From NCBI GenBank assembly GCA_002726515.1, contig PBTE01000190.1, positions 1 through 41,963 of the forward strand: a DNA stretch of 41,963 nucleotides, given 5' to 3'. Positions 24,873 to 33,901 of the stretch are shown here, one piece after another. Origin of the DNA: Planctomycetaceae bacterium (lineage in GTDB: Bacteria > Planctomycetota > Planctomycetia > Pirellulales > Pirellulaceae). Under the pieces are notes generated by a model. The model had not been told where the DNA came from, made no database searches, and worked only from the letters and a program-made list of their open reading frames with translations. A program made the translations under genes and the position numbers. Numbering within the stretch: position 1 is the stretch's first letter; every line of letters begins with the position of its first letter.

Positions 24873-24928
24873 TCAAACATCCGGCCGTGACCTGCCGGGA
24901 GCGATCCCCAACCTCGCTCACAAAACAC

Positions 24929-25744
24929 ATGCTTCCTGCCCTCAGCCAAGTTTGTTCACTCCACTCGTCCCTGGAAGAGGACGTCAGGGACTTCGCTGAA
25001 GGTCACTGCCACGCACTTGAAATCTGGCTCACTAAACTCGAAAACCATCTCCAAGACCATTCGATCAGCGACACGAAGAAACTTCTTGAGCGGCACGAGA
25101 TGCAGACGCCCGTGGCCAGTTATCAAGGTGGCTTGTTCGACACCCAGGGAGAGGCCAGGCAGGAGCATTGGGAGTCGTTTGGACGTCGTCTCGAACTGTG
25201 TCGCCAATTCGAGATCCCTACACTTGTTGTCGCCTGTGACGTCGCCGCGCCCCTTTCTCAACAAAGCCTCGCCCGAGTACAACATTCGCTTTCCGAAGCA
25301 GCTCTCCTGGGGGAACAGCAGGACGTGAGGATTGCCATTGAGTTCCAGGCGGGTTCAGTGATCGGAAATAATCTGCAGACCATGGCAGCCTTGGTTTCGG
25401 AAACGGCGAGCTGCAAGATGGGAATCTGTTTCGATGCGTTCCATTTCTTTGTGGGCCCCAGCAAACCGGAAGATTTAGACTTACTCCATTCCGACAATCT
25501 TTTCCATGTCCAACTGTGCGACCTGGGCGACGTACCTCGCGAGTTCGCCAAAGATGCCGACCGGATCTTGCCCGGGGATGGCCACATACCTCTGGATCCG
25601 ATTGTCGAGAGACTCAACCAAATTCAATACGAAGCGGCCGTATCTGTTGAGATTCTGAATCCACAAATCTGGGAAATTCCGGCCCGTCAGTTTGGCGAAA
25701 TCGCGATGATCGCCTTGCGCAGGCAGTTGGGGCACGACCCGTGA
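24929..25744 (+). CDS. sugar phosphate isomerase/epimerase family TIM barrel
   Basis: A 271-aa xylose-isomerase-like TIM barrel. Candidate metal ligands are Glu in RIAIEFQAG, Asp in GICFDAFHF, His in FHVQLCDLGD and Glu in VSVEILNP. The GDGHIPL segment near residue 235 is common in this family. Start ATG 24929 (MLPALSQVCSLHSS) gives the usual first strand; the frame extends to 24839 inside glyS but without resemblance. Its substrate is not recognisable. It lies 56 bp behind glyS on the same strand with no visible terminator between. Confidence 0.82.
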   Translation: MLPALSQVCSLHSSLEEDVRDFAEGHCHALEIWLTKLENHLQDHSISDTKKLLERHEMQTPVASYQGGLFDTQGEARQEHWESFGRRLELCRQFEIPTLVVACDVAAPLSQQSLARVQHSLSEAALLGEQQDVRIAIEFQAGSVIGNNLQTMAALVSETASCKMGICFDAFHFFVGPSKPEDLDLLHSDNLFHVQLCDLGDVPREFAKDADRILPGDGHIPLDPIVERLNQIQYEAAVSVEILNPQIWEIPARQFGEIAMIALRRQLGHDP

Positions 25745-25969
25745 CGTTACCGGTTGAACTTTGTTCGCCCCCGCGAGGCGTTCGGGGAAAAGCAGGGGCG
25801 GATCGACCAGTTTCACCTGCTGAGATGAACCGGCACTCTGAAATCTCCCGCGCAATGCCACACAGACTTTTTCTGACTGGACGGAAAGGCGATGCGTTCC
25901 GATGAAGCATCACGTGTAGAAGTCCTTCGGACGCATAAAATGCTTCCTCGTAGCAACTGGCGATCCTGT

Positions 25970-25997
25970 CGCCGGGGTCAGCTTGACCTGCCCGGCG
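25970..25997. terminator. hairpin in the gap between convergent genes
   Basis: CGCCGGG (25970-25976) pairs with CCCGGCG (25991-25997), with an inner GTCA/TGAC stem. It lies directly after the stop of the minus-strand zinc-ribbon gene (26000) and 225 bp after the plus-strand isomerase. No T-run is present, so termination is uncertain. Confidence 0.4.
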
Positions 25998-25999
25998 AA

Positions 26000-26854
26000 T
26001 CAAGCTTGTTGCTGCTGCATCTGGGAAGTCAACTGGTCCAGTTGGCCTTTGAGGCTGGCCAGCTTTGCCTCCGTGTTCAACGCCGCATCGATGTGGATCT
26101 CAGGTATGGTGGCCTCCGTTTGATGGGAGGAGTGCAACATGCTCGTTGTATGGCGCAGATCGGCAAGGCGATAATGCAACGAACCTAGCGTTTGTGAGTT
26201 TTCACGATTGCTGTGCCACAACCTGTCCAGGTGCAGGATGAGCCCAATCAGCAAGCCTATCTGCCCAACACATGCCGCGACAACTCCAACCGTCCACAAT
26301 TCGCTGCGCGCTCCGAAATAAGCCCAAGCCATGAGGGAACCACCACAAACGACAGCCATCAAACCCAGCGTCAGAGCGGACCAGGAGAAGAAATGGACGC
26401 TTTTGTCAGCCGTCGGAACAGCCCGCGGTGCCACCACCAGCGGTGGTGATGACATATTCGACTCGACCGCCGGATAACGAACCGGATTGGCGGCCAGCGA
26501 GTCGTGTACCGGGCCATCTTGATCCTGTGAAAGGGACCCACAACTCCCAATTCCGGAAAGGTCTCTGTAAATTCTTTCCAGGGTGTTGACGTCGTCGTTC
26601 ACTTCCCAGTCAAATTCGAGATCCGTTGCCCCCTGACAGTCCGATAGCACGGGGTCAGCTTGGCGGCCTGAATCTCCCTCGACAGGTTCCACGTCCAGAT
26701 TGAATTCGCATTCGTCGATGGACTGTACGTCACGACTCACTTCATCTCCCGGTTGAGTTGCCAGAGTTTGACTACAACGGGCGCAAGACAGGTTTCCCGA
26801 ATCCTCAGGGGTAACAACTCCCGGAACCTCTTGCTGACAGCTAGTACACCACAT
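26000..26854 (-). CDS. zinc-ribbon / two-TM / coiled-coil protein of unknown function
   Basis: A 284-aa protein I cannot assign to a named family. Residues 1-27 form a zinc ribbon (C3, C6, C24, C27: WCTSCQ ... SCARCS). Residues ~40-150 are acidic and probably disordered. Two hydrophobic helices lie about 156-180 (LTLGLMAVVCGGSLMAWAYF) and 186-206 (VGVVAACVGQIGLLIGLIL). The C-terminal ~60 residues are a predicted coiled coil ending TSQMQQQQA. The order resembles planctomycete-specific MJ0042/zinc-ribbon membrane proteins. The topology would put both the ribbon and coiled coil in the cytoplasm. It lies 246 bp downstream of the cytochrome bc fusion on the same strand; a functional link is not shown. 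Confidence 0.75.
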   Translation of the reverse strand: MWCTSCQQEVPGVVTPEDSGNLSCARCSQTLATQPGDEVSRDVQSIDECEFNLDVEPVEGDSGRQADPVLSDCQGATDLEFDWEVNDDVNTLERIYRDLSGIGSCGSLSQDQDGPVHDSLAANPVRYPAVESNMSSPPLVVAPRAVPTADKSVHFFSWSALTLGLMAVVCGGSLMAWAYFGARSELWTVGVVAACVGQIGLLIGLILHLDRLWHSNRENSQTLGSLHYRLADLRHTTSMLHSSHQTEATIPEIHIDAALNTEAKLASLKGQLDQLTSQMQQQQA

Positions 26855-27100
26855 GGCATGCCCGGATGACTGACCAAACTGGAACGTATCTACACGCTCC
26901 TACGATCGGCAAACCGGCTGTTAAACTGTACTGATTCTGCCTGCAGCGGAAAAGAAGTCGAGTGAACCACCGCCAGGATGCCAGCAGAGCCTGCAGTGAA
27001 CCGCAGGTCCACACCGGTCAGGGCGGGCGGGTTCCCGTCCTCGTGTGAACAAGGCTCGACCGCAGGGTGGAAGAAGCAGAAGCAATCGGCCAACGAGTCG

Positions 27101-29080
27101 TTAGAGTGCCAACTGCCCTTGGAGATGACGGTTGCCAAGATCCCGGTCGTCACCACGCAACCACCTGGCAATCAAATCGATTTCTCGTGGGGTGAGCAAA
27201 TTGAGCTTGGGATCGTGAGGATGCTTGGCAAAACTGGGCATCCGATCGTTCATTTCCGAGTCGTACCCGTAGAATCGTTCCAGTTGGGGATCAGCAATGA
27301 AACTGGTCAACCAGTCCAGGCTTCCATAATTCGATAGGTCAGGAGCCATTCCTCCTTCGTCATTGTGAAAGCAGTGACAATCGAGACAGGATTGAGAATC
27401 GATAGCCTCGCCAAGCGCCTCGATACCACGCTGAATCGTGCCGTCCTGCAGTGCCACTTGATCGGCCTGCTGCTGATCTTTCAACTTGGCTTCTGCTGAA
27501 AGTGCGACCACGATATCATCCACCAGCATTTGCTGCTCATCACTCAGGTCAGTCAGTTCCTCCTGGACGAAGGTGACCATCTCCCCGTCCCGGTGCACCG
27601 TGCTACCAAACATGTGACGACCGGCAAGACCCTGGTCTGTAGGATCGAGTATGCGACGAAACCAGTCTCGGTTGGCAAACCCGTAAAGGTTAGGAGCACC
27701 GTAGGGCGGTGGATCGACCAGCGGTTCTCCTTGTTCATCTCGAGGAATGGGCGGTCCTAAAATCTTGTTTCCATAGTCGTCCGACTGGGGGTCTTCGTAA
27801 CTGTGGCAACTGGCACAGTGTCTGGCAAATAAACGGGGGCCTTGTATTTCCGGGTCATGCTTCAACAAACCGCTTGCAGCCCCCTCCTTGGGAATCCCAA
27901 AAAACTCAACCAGTTCTCGAGCTCTTTCAAACTCGCGTTGGGCCTGGGCCTGGGAAACAATGAATTTCTGTGAAGCTTCTCGGCGTTCAAAATACAACGC
28001 TCGTTCGACCACATTTTCGGGTGGATTCAACTCCTGCCGGGCCAAGCCGTCATGATGAATTGCTTCATAGGTCAAGTAACCCGCGCCACCGAGAAGCACA
28101 AACAACATCACTACATTCACAATGTGGGCAAAACGTATGCGATTGGCGACTAAAGGCATGGAAAACAAAAACAGCATCACCACGGCGGGAACGACAATCG
28201 CCCCAATGAATTCGTTTTCAAATTTTTTCAACAGTTGAAACAGGAACAGGTAATACCACTCCGGTCGCGCTGCGCCAAACGTCTCCAACGGTTCTGCCGG
28301 TGGCCCTAACGCGGCGCCATGGTGCCAGAGGACCATGCCTGTCACCACAACCAACATCAGACCGCAAGCCATGGCATCCTTGAAAACCTGCCGGGGCCAG
28401 AAATATTCGTCCGCGCCCCTCCCGGAATTTGGAACGGTGATCCCGTGCCGCCGAAACAACGCCACGTGAAAAGACAACACGAGAACCAGTAACGTGGGAA
28501 GCAAACCTGCATGCAGGGCAAAAAACCGTGTCAGCGTGTGATGACCATACTCGATACCACCGACGACCAGTTTCTGAAGCATTCCGCCACCCGGTGGCAA
28601 CGACATTAACTCCGTGGCCACCTTGGTGGCCCAATATCCCTTTTGATCCCAGGGCAACAGGTAACCGGTCAACCCCAGACCCATCACCAAAAGCATCAGT
28701 ATCAACCCCATCCAGAAGTTGATTTCGCGGGGTTTCACATAGGCCTTGAAAAGCACAACTTGCAACAGGTGCAAAGGCAAAATCACCATCATGGCGTTTG
28801 ACATGTAGTGATGAACGCCTCGCAGGAACCACCCACCGGGAACTTGTGTTTGAATCCAAAACACACTTTCCCAGGCGTTCTGGCTACCGGGGCTGTAGAA
28901 CATCCAGAGATAGAACCCTGTTACGGCCTGCGTCACAAAGGCCAGCACCAGCATGCTGCCGGTTACATAAATCCAGCGAGAACCGCCCGGAACGTTCTCG
29001 TAGAGCGCGTCTTCATACTGCTGTTGAAATCCAGTCCGTTCGTCAAGCCAGACGTGCAGTCCTTGAAGTAGCGACTTCAT
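27101..29080 (-). CDS. cytochrome b/subunit IV fused to diheme cytochrome c
   Basis: A 659-aa subunit of a menaquinol:cytochrome c oxidoreductase. Residues ~1-360 form a full cytochrome b: helix-B ligands in GVHHYMSNAMMVILPLH, helix-D ligands in FALHAGLLPTLL...SFH with 14 residues between the two His (the b6-type spacing), the Qo-site PEWY, and C-terminal subunit-IV-like helices. Residues ~420-659 are two cytochrome c domains with CASCH (~430) and CLDCH (~575). Thus cytochrome b6, subunit IV and a diheme c are one chain. The start overlaps the Rieske stop by 4 bp (ATGA). It would pass electrons from menaquinol through the b haems and the Rieske cluster to the c haems on the outer face of the cytoplasmic membrane. 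Confidence 0.93.
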   Translation of the reverse strand: MKSLLQGLHVWLDERTGFQQQYEDALYENVPGGSRWIYVTGSMLVLAFVTQAVTGFYLWMFYSPGSQNAWESVFWIQTQVPGGWFLRGVHHYMSNAMMVILPLHLLQVVLFKAYVKPREINFWMGLILMLLVMGLGLTGYLLPWDQKGYWATKVATELMSLPPGGGMLQKLVVGGIEYGHHTLTRFFALHAGLLPTLLVLVLSFHVALFRRHGITVPNSGRGADEYFWPRQVFKDAMACGLMLVVVTGMVLWHHGAALGPPAEPLETFGAARPEWYYLFLFQLLKKFENEFIGAIVVPAVVMLFLFSMPLVANRIRFAHIVNVVMLFVLLGGAGYLTYEAIHHDGLARQELNPPENVVERALYFERREASQKFIVSQAQAQREFERARELVEFFGIPKEGAASGLLKHDPEIQGPRLFARHCASCHSYEDPQSDDYGNKILGPPIPRDEQGEPLVDPPPYGAPNLYGFANRDWFRRILDPTDQGLAGRHMFGSTVHRDGEMVTFVQEELTDLSDEQQMLVDDIVVALSAEAKLKDQQQADQVALQDGTIQRGIEALGEAIDSQSCLDCHCFHNDEGGMAPDLSNYGSLDWLTSFIADPQLERFYGYDSEMNDRMPSFAKHPHDPKLNLLTPREIDLIARWLRGDDRDLGNRHLQGQLAL

Positions 29081-29688
29081 GTTTTCGGCTTTCGATCCTC
29101 GCGGCCAGTGTAGAAATTCTGAAACTCGACCCAGATTTCTCCCTCTGCCAGCTTCCGAGAGTCGACGTCAAGCGGATCCATACTACGGGGGCTCGGATTC
29201 TCCCGTCCCGAATCGCTCTTGAGTTTTGCTCCGTCGAGATCAAAAGAGCTGTTGTGGCAAGGACAGACAAACGCGGTGCCGTTGCAGGCCACAGCACAAC
29301 CGGCGTGCGGGCAGGTGGCGTTTAAAACTTGGACCCGGTCCGGGGAAGTCCGGCGCACGAAGACATCCCCAATATCCTTCTGCGCCTCAAAATTCCAGGC
29401 ATTAAATTGGTCACCCTTGACTTTAAACCGCTGGGGCGCTGCACCAATCTGCAGTGCATTCAAGGAGCAGACAAAACTTATATTATTGACCGCCCCGGTT
29501 CCCACCACAGCTGGCAGCTTCTGCTTGCGGTACAAGGGACTTAAATACGCAGCCAGACCTGCACCGAATGGAAAAAGCCCGACCAGGGCGGTCACACACC
29601 CGGTGACCGCAGCCATCGTCAAGTGACGACGGTCAGCGTCCGTCTGATTCAATTTTTCCGTTGAATCGACGTCCTTATTTACATCCAT
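29077..29688 (-). CDS. Rieske [2Fe-2S] iron-sulfur subunit
   Basis: A 203-aa Rieske protein. Residues ~22-48 hold an N-terminal membrane anchor (MAAVTGCVTALVGLFPFGAG), preceded by a short acidic cytoplasmic tail and lacking a clear twin-arginine (DRRHLTM is the closest). The cluster-binding loops are CPHAGC and CPCHNSSFD, with both Cys-His pairs and the two disulfide Cys present. It partners the cytochrome b/c fusion, to which it is translationally coupled. The DRRHLTM sequence can act as a Tat-type signal, as in other Rieske proteins. It sits 69 bp downstream of the nrnA-like gene. Confidence 0.94.
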   Translation of the reverse strand: MDVNKDVDSTEKLNQTDADRRHLTMAAVTGCVTALVGLFPFGAGLAAYLSPLYRKQKLPAVVGTGAVNNISFVCSLNALQIGAAPQRFKVKGDQFNAWNFEAQKDIGDVFVRRTSPDRVQVLNATCPHAGCAVACNGTAFVCPCHNSSFDLDGAKLKSDSGRENPSPRSMDPLDVDSRKLAEGEIWVEFQNFYTGREDRKPKT

Positions 29689-29757
29689 GAAAGTTGGCTC
29701 GGAATTTGCATAACAGAGAAAGCAGGCTTCGGTGGCGGGAATTTCGGCAGTCGCAGA

Positions 29758-30741
29758 TTATTGCATGGCCGAGCGGACAGCGTCAAGTACGAGGGACTGG
29801 GCAATTTCAAAGGGCTCTTCAACGAACGCTCCGGCAGCAGCCTTGTGCCCCCCGCCACCGAATTGCTCTGCCAAATGATTGGCTGCAGCATCACAGCGAC
29901 TGCGGAAACTAATCTTGAATCCACCCGTCTGCTGTCCGACAAGGATCACTGCAAACTCAGTACCCGCAACGCCAAACCCCATGTTAATCACGTCTTCCGT
30001 GTCGCTGGGCAACGCTCCCGTCTGAACAAAGTCATCGGACAAAACATAAGTATGAACCAACCTTCCTTCAAGCTCCGTAGTAAATCGCTCCAGAATTCGG
30101 CCCCGCAACTTCACACGACCGATGGTGTCCTGCTCATAAAGATCCGCAAATATTTTCGTGGGATCTGCTCCCGCTTCAATCAAATTGCCGGCCACCCGCA
30201 TCGTGTTGCCGGTGGTCGATCCAAAGCGAAACCAACCTGTGTCGGTAGCGATCGCAGCGTAAAGAGGTGCAGCCAGTTCGGAAGTGAGTTCAATTCCTAA
30301 CTGCACCGCCGCCTCCGCTACCAACCGTCCGGTCGCTTCGGCCCGCGTATCTTTCAAAGTAATTGCTCCCAGGTCATCTTCACTAACATGATGATCGAAG
30401 ACAACCTTCTTGGCCTCAGTGCCTCTCAGGATCTCTCCCATTGGTCCCAACTGGGCCCAGGCACTCGTATCCAGCACCATGAGCACCTCAGCCCCTTTCA
30501 GGTCATCCGCAGTCACATCCTCGCCGATCACCCGGATCTTACTGGACGGGTCGATGAAAGCCAGATTCGGCGGAGTTGCCTGACCATTGACAATCAACAC
30601 CTCTTTGCCCAGCGACTCCAGTATCCCCGCCATACCCAATTCACTTCCCAGTGCATCGCAGTCTGGCCGAATGTGGCTGGTCAACAAAAAATGTTGATGC
30701 TGATCTACAATCAATTTAAATTGTTCCCAGTCGATTCCCAT
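29758..30741 (-). CDS. DHH-family phosphoesterase (NrnA-like nanoRNase/pAp phosphatase)
   Basis: A 327-aa cytoplasmic Mn2+-dependent phosphoesterase. DHH domain: motif I HIRPDCDALGSE (Cys replaces the usual Gly between the two Asp), motif II LDTSAW, motif III VFDHHVS, motif IV ATDTGWFRFGST. The C-terminal DHHA1 domain has FGGGGHKAAAGA. The family degrades very short RNAs (nanoRNA), pAp or linear/cyclic dinucleotides. In many bacteria nrnA lies between rbfA and truB-ribF; here ribF is immediately upstream (178 bp) but rbfA and truB are absent from the window, so it looks like a remnant of that arrangement. Confidence 0.9.
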   Translation of the reverse strand: MGIDWEQFKLIVDQHQHFLLTSHIRPDCDALGSELGMAGILESLGKEVLIVNGQATPPNLAFIDPSSKIRVIGEDVTADDLKGAEVLMVLDTSAWAQLGPMGEILRGTEAKKVVFDHHVSEDDLGAITLKDTRAEATGRLVAEAAVQLGIELTSELAAPLYAAIATDTGWFRFGSTTGNTMRVAGNLIEAGADPTKIFADLYEQDTIGRVKLRGRILERFTTELEGRLVHTYVLSDDFVQTGALPSDTEDVINMGFGVAGTEFAVILVGQQTGGFKISFRSRCDAAANHLAEQFGGGGHKAAAGAFVEEPFEIAQSLVLDAVRSAMQ

Positions 30742-30919
30742 GTATTCTCTTTCTACTTACCGCCAAAAAATCTTTCGATGGCAAATCGTATTGCTTCCCG
30801 TTTTTGCACACCTCATCACAACACTCAAAAACCTCGACGATGGATGCCCCAATAAGCCGAAAGACGGCACCACGGCAAACAGCGGGTTTCGGGCTTCTGC
30901 AAGTTCTTTCTCTCGCCCC

Positions 30920-31846
30920 CTACTCATTTTCTACAATGGCTTGAGCCTCTTCTACATCCTGCTGCAATTGCTGTTGCAAATCGGATACGGAATGAAACGG
31001 TTGAATGTCACGTAGTCGGGTAAAAAAGTCAAGCTCCAAAGATTGGCCATAAAGGTTGCCTTCAAATCCAATCAAATAGACTTCCACCTTTGATTTTTCT
31101 TCTCCGAAAGTCGGGTTGGGACCGATGTTCACCGCAGCCGGGTGCCTGGCCTGACCGGCCCGCGCCATGGCCGCATAGACTCCCTCGCCCGGCAACAGGG
31201 TATCGATTGCCTCGACATTCGCTGTCGGAAATCCGATGCTCGCGCCACGACCGGCGCCGTGGGTCACCATGCCCCGTATTCGATATGGCTGGGGGAGTAA
31301 CTCGCATGCCTGCGTCACGTCGCCCAGTCGGATAAGCTCACGAATGCGACTGCTTGAAATGTAGCTCGCCCCAACCTGCAGGGGTTCAACCACTTCTAGC
31401 GACACGTCGTGCTCGCCACACCAGTGCTGCAACGTCGTAACATTGCCTTCTCGATTCTGGCCAAAAAAAAAGTTGGGACCTTCAACAACCGCCCGTGCCG
31501 CCATTTGTTCCAGAATCACCTGGGAAAAAAACTGTTTAGCAGTGAGCGCGAGAAATGATTCATCGGTAGGAAAGGACACCAGCACATCGACTCCCAGACG
31601 GGCCAGAAGTTCCGCCTTCCTTTCGGTCCAGGTCAGAGGGGAGGGCGCCGACCCTGGACGTAAAATACGAACCGGGTGCGGATCAAACGTGAACACGACC
31701 GACGGACCTGCGATTTTTCGCGATATCGCATACAGCCGTTCCACAATTCGTGCGTGCCCCAGATGGACTCCGTCGAAGTTACCGATCGACAGGGCCCCAT
31801 GCCGATGCTCATTTTGCAAATCGTCAATACTGCGCAACAATTCCAC
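30920..31846 (-). CDS. ribF: bifunctional riboflavin kinase/FAD synthetase
   Basis: A 308-aa enzyme converting riboflavin to FMN and then FAD. The N-terminal adenylyltransferase domain has GNFDGVHLGH (the HxGH-type motif), FTFDPHP, and the ISSSRIRELI motif near 170. The C-terminal flavokinase domain has GRGASIGFPTANV and NIGPNPTFGEEKSKVEVYL with the conserved PTAN. All catalytic motifs are intact. No ATG is available before the first domain; GTG 31846 is used, with GGA about 8 nt upstream. It lies between nnrD (89 bp) and the nrnA-like gene on the same strand. Confidence 0.94.
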   Translation of the reverse strand: MELLRSIDDLQNEHRHGALSIGNFDGVHLGHARIVERLYAISRKIAGPSVVFTFDPHPVRILRPGSAPSPLTWTERKAELLARLGVDVLVSFPTDESFLALTAKQFFSQVILEQMAARAVVEGPNFFFGQNREGNVTTLQHWCGEHDVSLEVVEPLQVGASYISSSRIRELIRLGDVTQACELLPQPYRIRGMVTHGAGRGASIGFPTANVEAIDTLLPGEGVYAAMARAGQARHPAAVNIGPNPTFGEEKSKVEVYLIGFEGNLYGQSLELDFFTRLRDIQPFHSVSDLQQQLQQDVEEAQAIVENE

Positions 31847-31935
31847 AATACGGTCCAGCCATCCCTAACCACCAGACAGGGAAAATTTCCAGGGAATGAA
31901 TCGAACAGGAGTTCAGTCGTTGGCCACTTTAACCG

Positions 31936-32838
31936 TTAGTCTTCCCGACCGCCATGGTGTTCTTTGAATGCCGAAGATAGAAATCCGATCAAGTCGCTGG
32001 CAACCATTGAAATCTGTCCTTGCTCTTGGGCGGCCAAATCGCCGGCCCGTCCGTGCAGGTAAACTCCCAGACGGGCCGCATCGTAGCATGCCATTTCCTG
32101 CCCGAGCAGTGCCGCAATCACGCCCAGTAACACGTCCCCGGAACCGCCTGTGGCCATCCCCGGGTTTCCGGACGGATTGCGACTTGAGCGACAGCCGTCG
32201 GTCACCAGTGTGCGGTGCCCTTTCAACACCACCACAGCCTGGCTCTGGCGTGCCAGCTGATCAGCCTGCACGGTAGCATTCTCACCCTGCAGTTCCATTG
32301 CCTGGATCAGCCGGTCGAACTCACCTGGATGCGGCGTCAAAACACGCGGGCCCGGGACCTGGAAGCTGCCACCTGCCTGACACACCGCTTCGGGACACTC
32401 CGCCAGAGAGTTCAAAGCGTCGGCATCCAGTACCAGCGGTTGCCGGACAGTCCTGTAAAGCCAACCCACCAATTCGGTAATCTCTTTTGAACGCCCTAAA
32501 CCCGGGCCGCAGCCGATCACCGAAGCGGACTTCATCAATCGTTCCAGGCAGGTTCGGGCAGGGGCCGAAATGCGACCCTCACGGTCGGCCGGCAGTGCAG
32601 CGGTCATGTAGCAAGGCTCGAAAGCGGCTGCCAAATCGAGACATGGCTCTGGAACGGCAAGTGTCACCAGCCCCGCTCCACTCCGCAATGCGGCTTTTCC
32701 CGACAAGGCAACGGCACCCACCATCCCACGTGAGCCACCTATCAACAAAATACGCCCATAGTCACCCTTGTGGCTCTCGGCCGGCCGCTCTTTCAGCCGG
32801 GGTAAAGATGCCTCCGGGTTGTCTTGTGAGGGACTCAT
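31936..32838 (-). CDS. nnrD: ADP/ATP-dependent NAD(P)H-hydrate dehydratase
   Basis: A 300-aa ribokinase-fold enzyme that repairs NADHX/NADPHX. Family elements are ILLIGGSRGMVGAVALSG, ALRSGAGLVTLAVP, VIGCGPGLG, LVLDADALN, LTPHPGEFDRL, VVLKGHRTLVTDG and the catalytic NPGMATGGSGDVLLG. Only the dehydratase (YjeF C-terminal) domain is present, so the NnrE epimerase must be encoded elsewhere. I choose ATG 32838 (MSPSQDNPEASL); a TTG at 32880 would add 14 residues. It is 63 bp behind larB. Confidence 0.92.
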   Translation of the reverse strand: MSPSQDNPEASLPRLKERPAESHKGDYGRILLIGGSRGMVGAVALSGKAALRSGAGLVTLAVPEPCLDLAAAFEPCYMTAALPADREGRISAPARTCLERLMKSASVIGCGPGLGRSKEITELVGWLYRTVRQPLVLDADALNSLAECPEAVCQAGGSFQVPGPRVLTPHPGEFDRLIQAMELQGENATVQADQLARQSQAVVVLKGHRTLVTDGCRSSRNPSGNPGMATGGSGDVLLGVIAALLGQEMACYDAARLGVYLHGRAGDLAAQEQGQISMVASDLIGFLSSAFKEHHGGRED

Positions 32839-32901
32839 GTGGCCAATGTCAACTCCTGATCGATCCGGTTGAACGTGCAAGCCGCTTGACTCGATGGAAG
32901 C

Positions 32902-33675
32902 TCAACCATCCGAGGAATCCGGGGCGCGATATTTTTGCCTAGCGATCATGCCAGCGACATAAGCCGCCTTGAATCCCGCATCAATGTTGACCACCGTCAC
33001 GTTGGCCGCACAACTATTGAGCATACTCAGTAGCGCGGCCACCCCACCCAAACTCACGCCGTAACCAACACTGGTAGGCACACCAATCACAGGGCAGGCA
33101 ACATAGCCCCCGACAACACTGGGCAAAGCCCCTTCCATTCCCGCCACGACGACGACCACGTCAGCATGACGCAACCTCTCGACCTTAGCGGACAACCGGT
33201 GAGGCCCTGCCACTCCCACGTCATAAATCATTGAAACTTCGACGTTCATCCAGCGCAGTGTTTCGCAAGCTTCCTCAGCCACAGGCCGATCACTGGTACC
33301 TGCCGTCACAATGGCGACATGCCCCAGCCGTGCCCCTGTCCGGCCCGAGAGGCGGACGGTACGTGCCAGCGAGTTGTACTGAGCGTCCGGAAAATCGACC
33401 AGCAGCGACTCCGCCTGACGCTGGTCAATGTGGGTTGCCAGCACGGGTTGTCCCGCTTCAATCAACCGGCCGAAGATCTTCCGCAGTGATTCAATGGTCT
33501 TCCCCTGTCCGAAAACAACTTCCGGAAACCCGCAGCGTTGATCCCGACCCAAATCCAACGTGACATCACCCATTTCAACGGATGAATTTTCGCCGAGGCG
33601 CTCCACAAACTGCGGAATGTCCAAACTGCCGCCAACCAGTTGCTCGGCCAGCTTGATAATATGATTCTGGTCCAT
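32902..33675 (-). CDS. larB: LarB, nickel-pincer cofactor biosynthesis carboxylase
   Basis: A 257-aa member of the AIR-carboxylase-related LarB family, which carboxylates and hydrolyses nicotinic acid adenine dinucleotide to start the nickel-pincer nucleotide cofactor. Diagnostic segments are FPEVVFGQGKT, IVTAGTSDRPVAEEA, VVVVAGMEGALPSVVGGYV, PVIGVPTSVGYGVSLGGVAALLSMLNSCA and VVNIDAGFKAA. Length is typical. LarC, LarE and lactate racemase LarA are not in the window, so its role here is by family only. It is the first gene of the minus-strand run larB-nnrD-ribF-nrnA and divergent from argG across 226 bp. Confidence 0.92.
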   Translation of the reverse strand: MDQNHIIKLAEQLVGGSLDIPQFVERLGENSSVEMGDVTLDLGRDQRCGFPEVVFGQGKTIESLRKIFGRLIEAGQPVLATHIDQRQAESLLVDFPDAQYNSLARTVRLSGRTGARLGHVAIVTAGTSDRPVAEEACETLRWMNVEVSMIYDVGVAGPHRLSAKVERLRHADVVVVVAGMEGALPSVVGGYVACPVIGVPTSVGYGVSLGGVAALLSMLNSCAANVTVVNIDAGFKAAYVAGMIARQKYRAPDSSDG

Positions 33676-33901
33676 AGCACCATCCTAGCCTGACCAGCCC
33701 GGTACGGGCAGGGTATTTATGGCCTGCAAAAGATTGATTATGATGTGCCGGAGGAGGAACGGTTGAACCAGACTGGGACGCAAATTTCAACGGAACCAGA
33801 CAGTTGGTATCGATACCTCTACGTTAACTAACCGTGATGACGCCACTGTTTGTCATCTTTTCAACAGCATTGGTCTCCAGCACGAAGGAAATCCCCACAA
33901 G

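Noticed and set aside
25481..26003. two minus-strand frames (25481-25861 and 25614-26003) between the isomerase and the zinc-ribbon gene
   Set aside because: Both run antisense through the end of a conserved TIM-barrel gene and lack ribosome-binding sites or domains.
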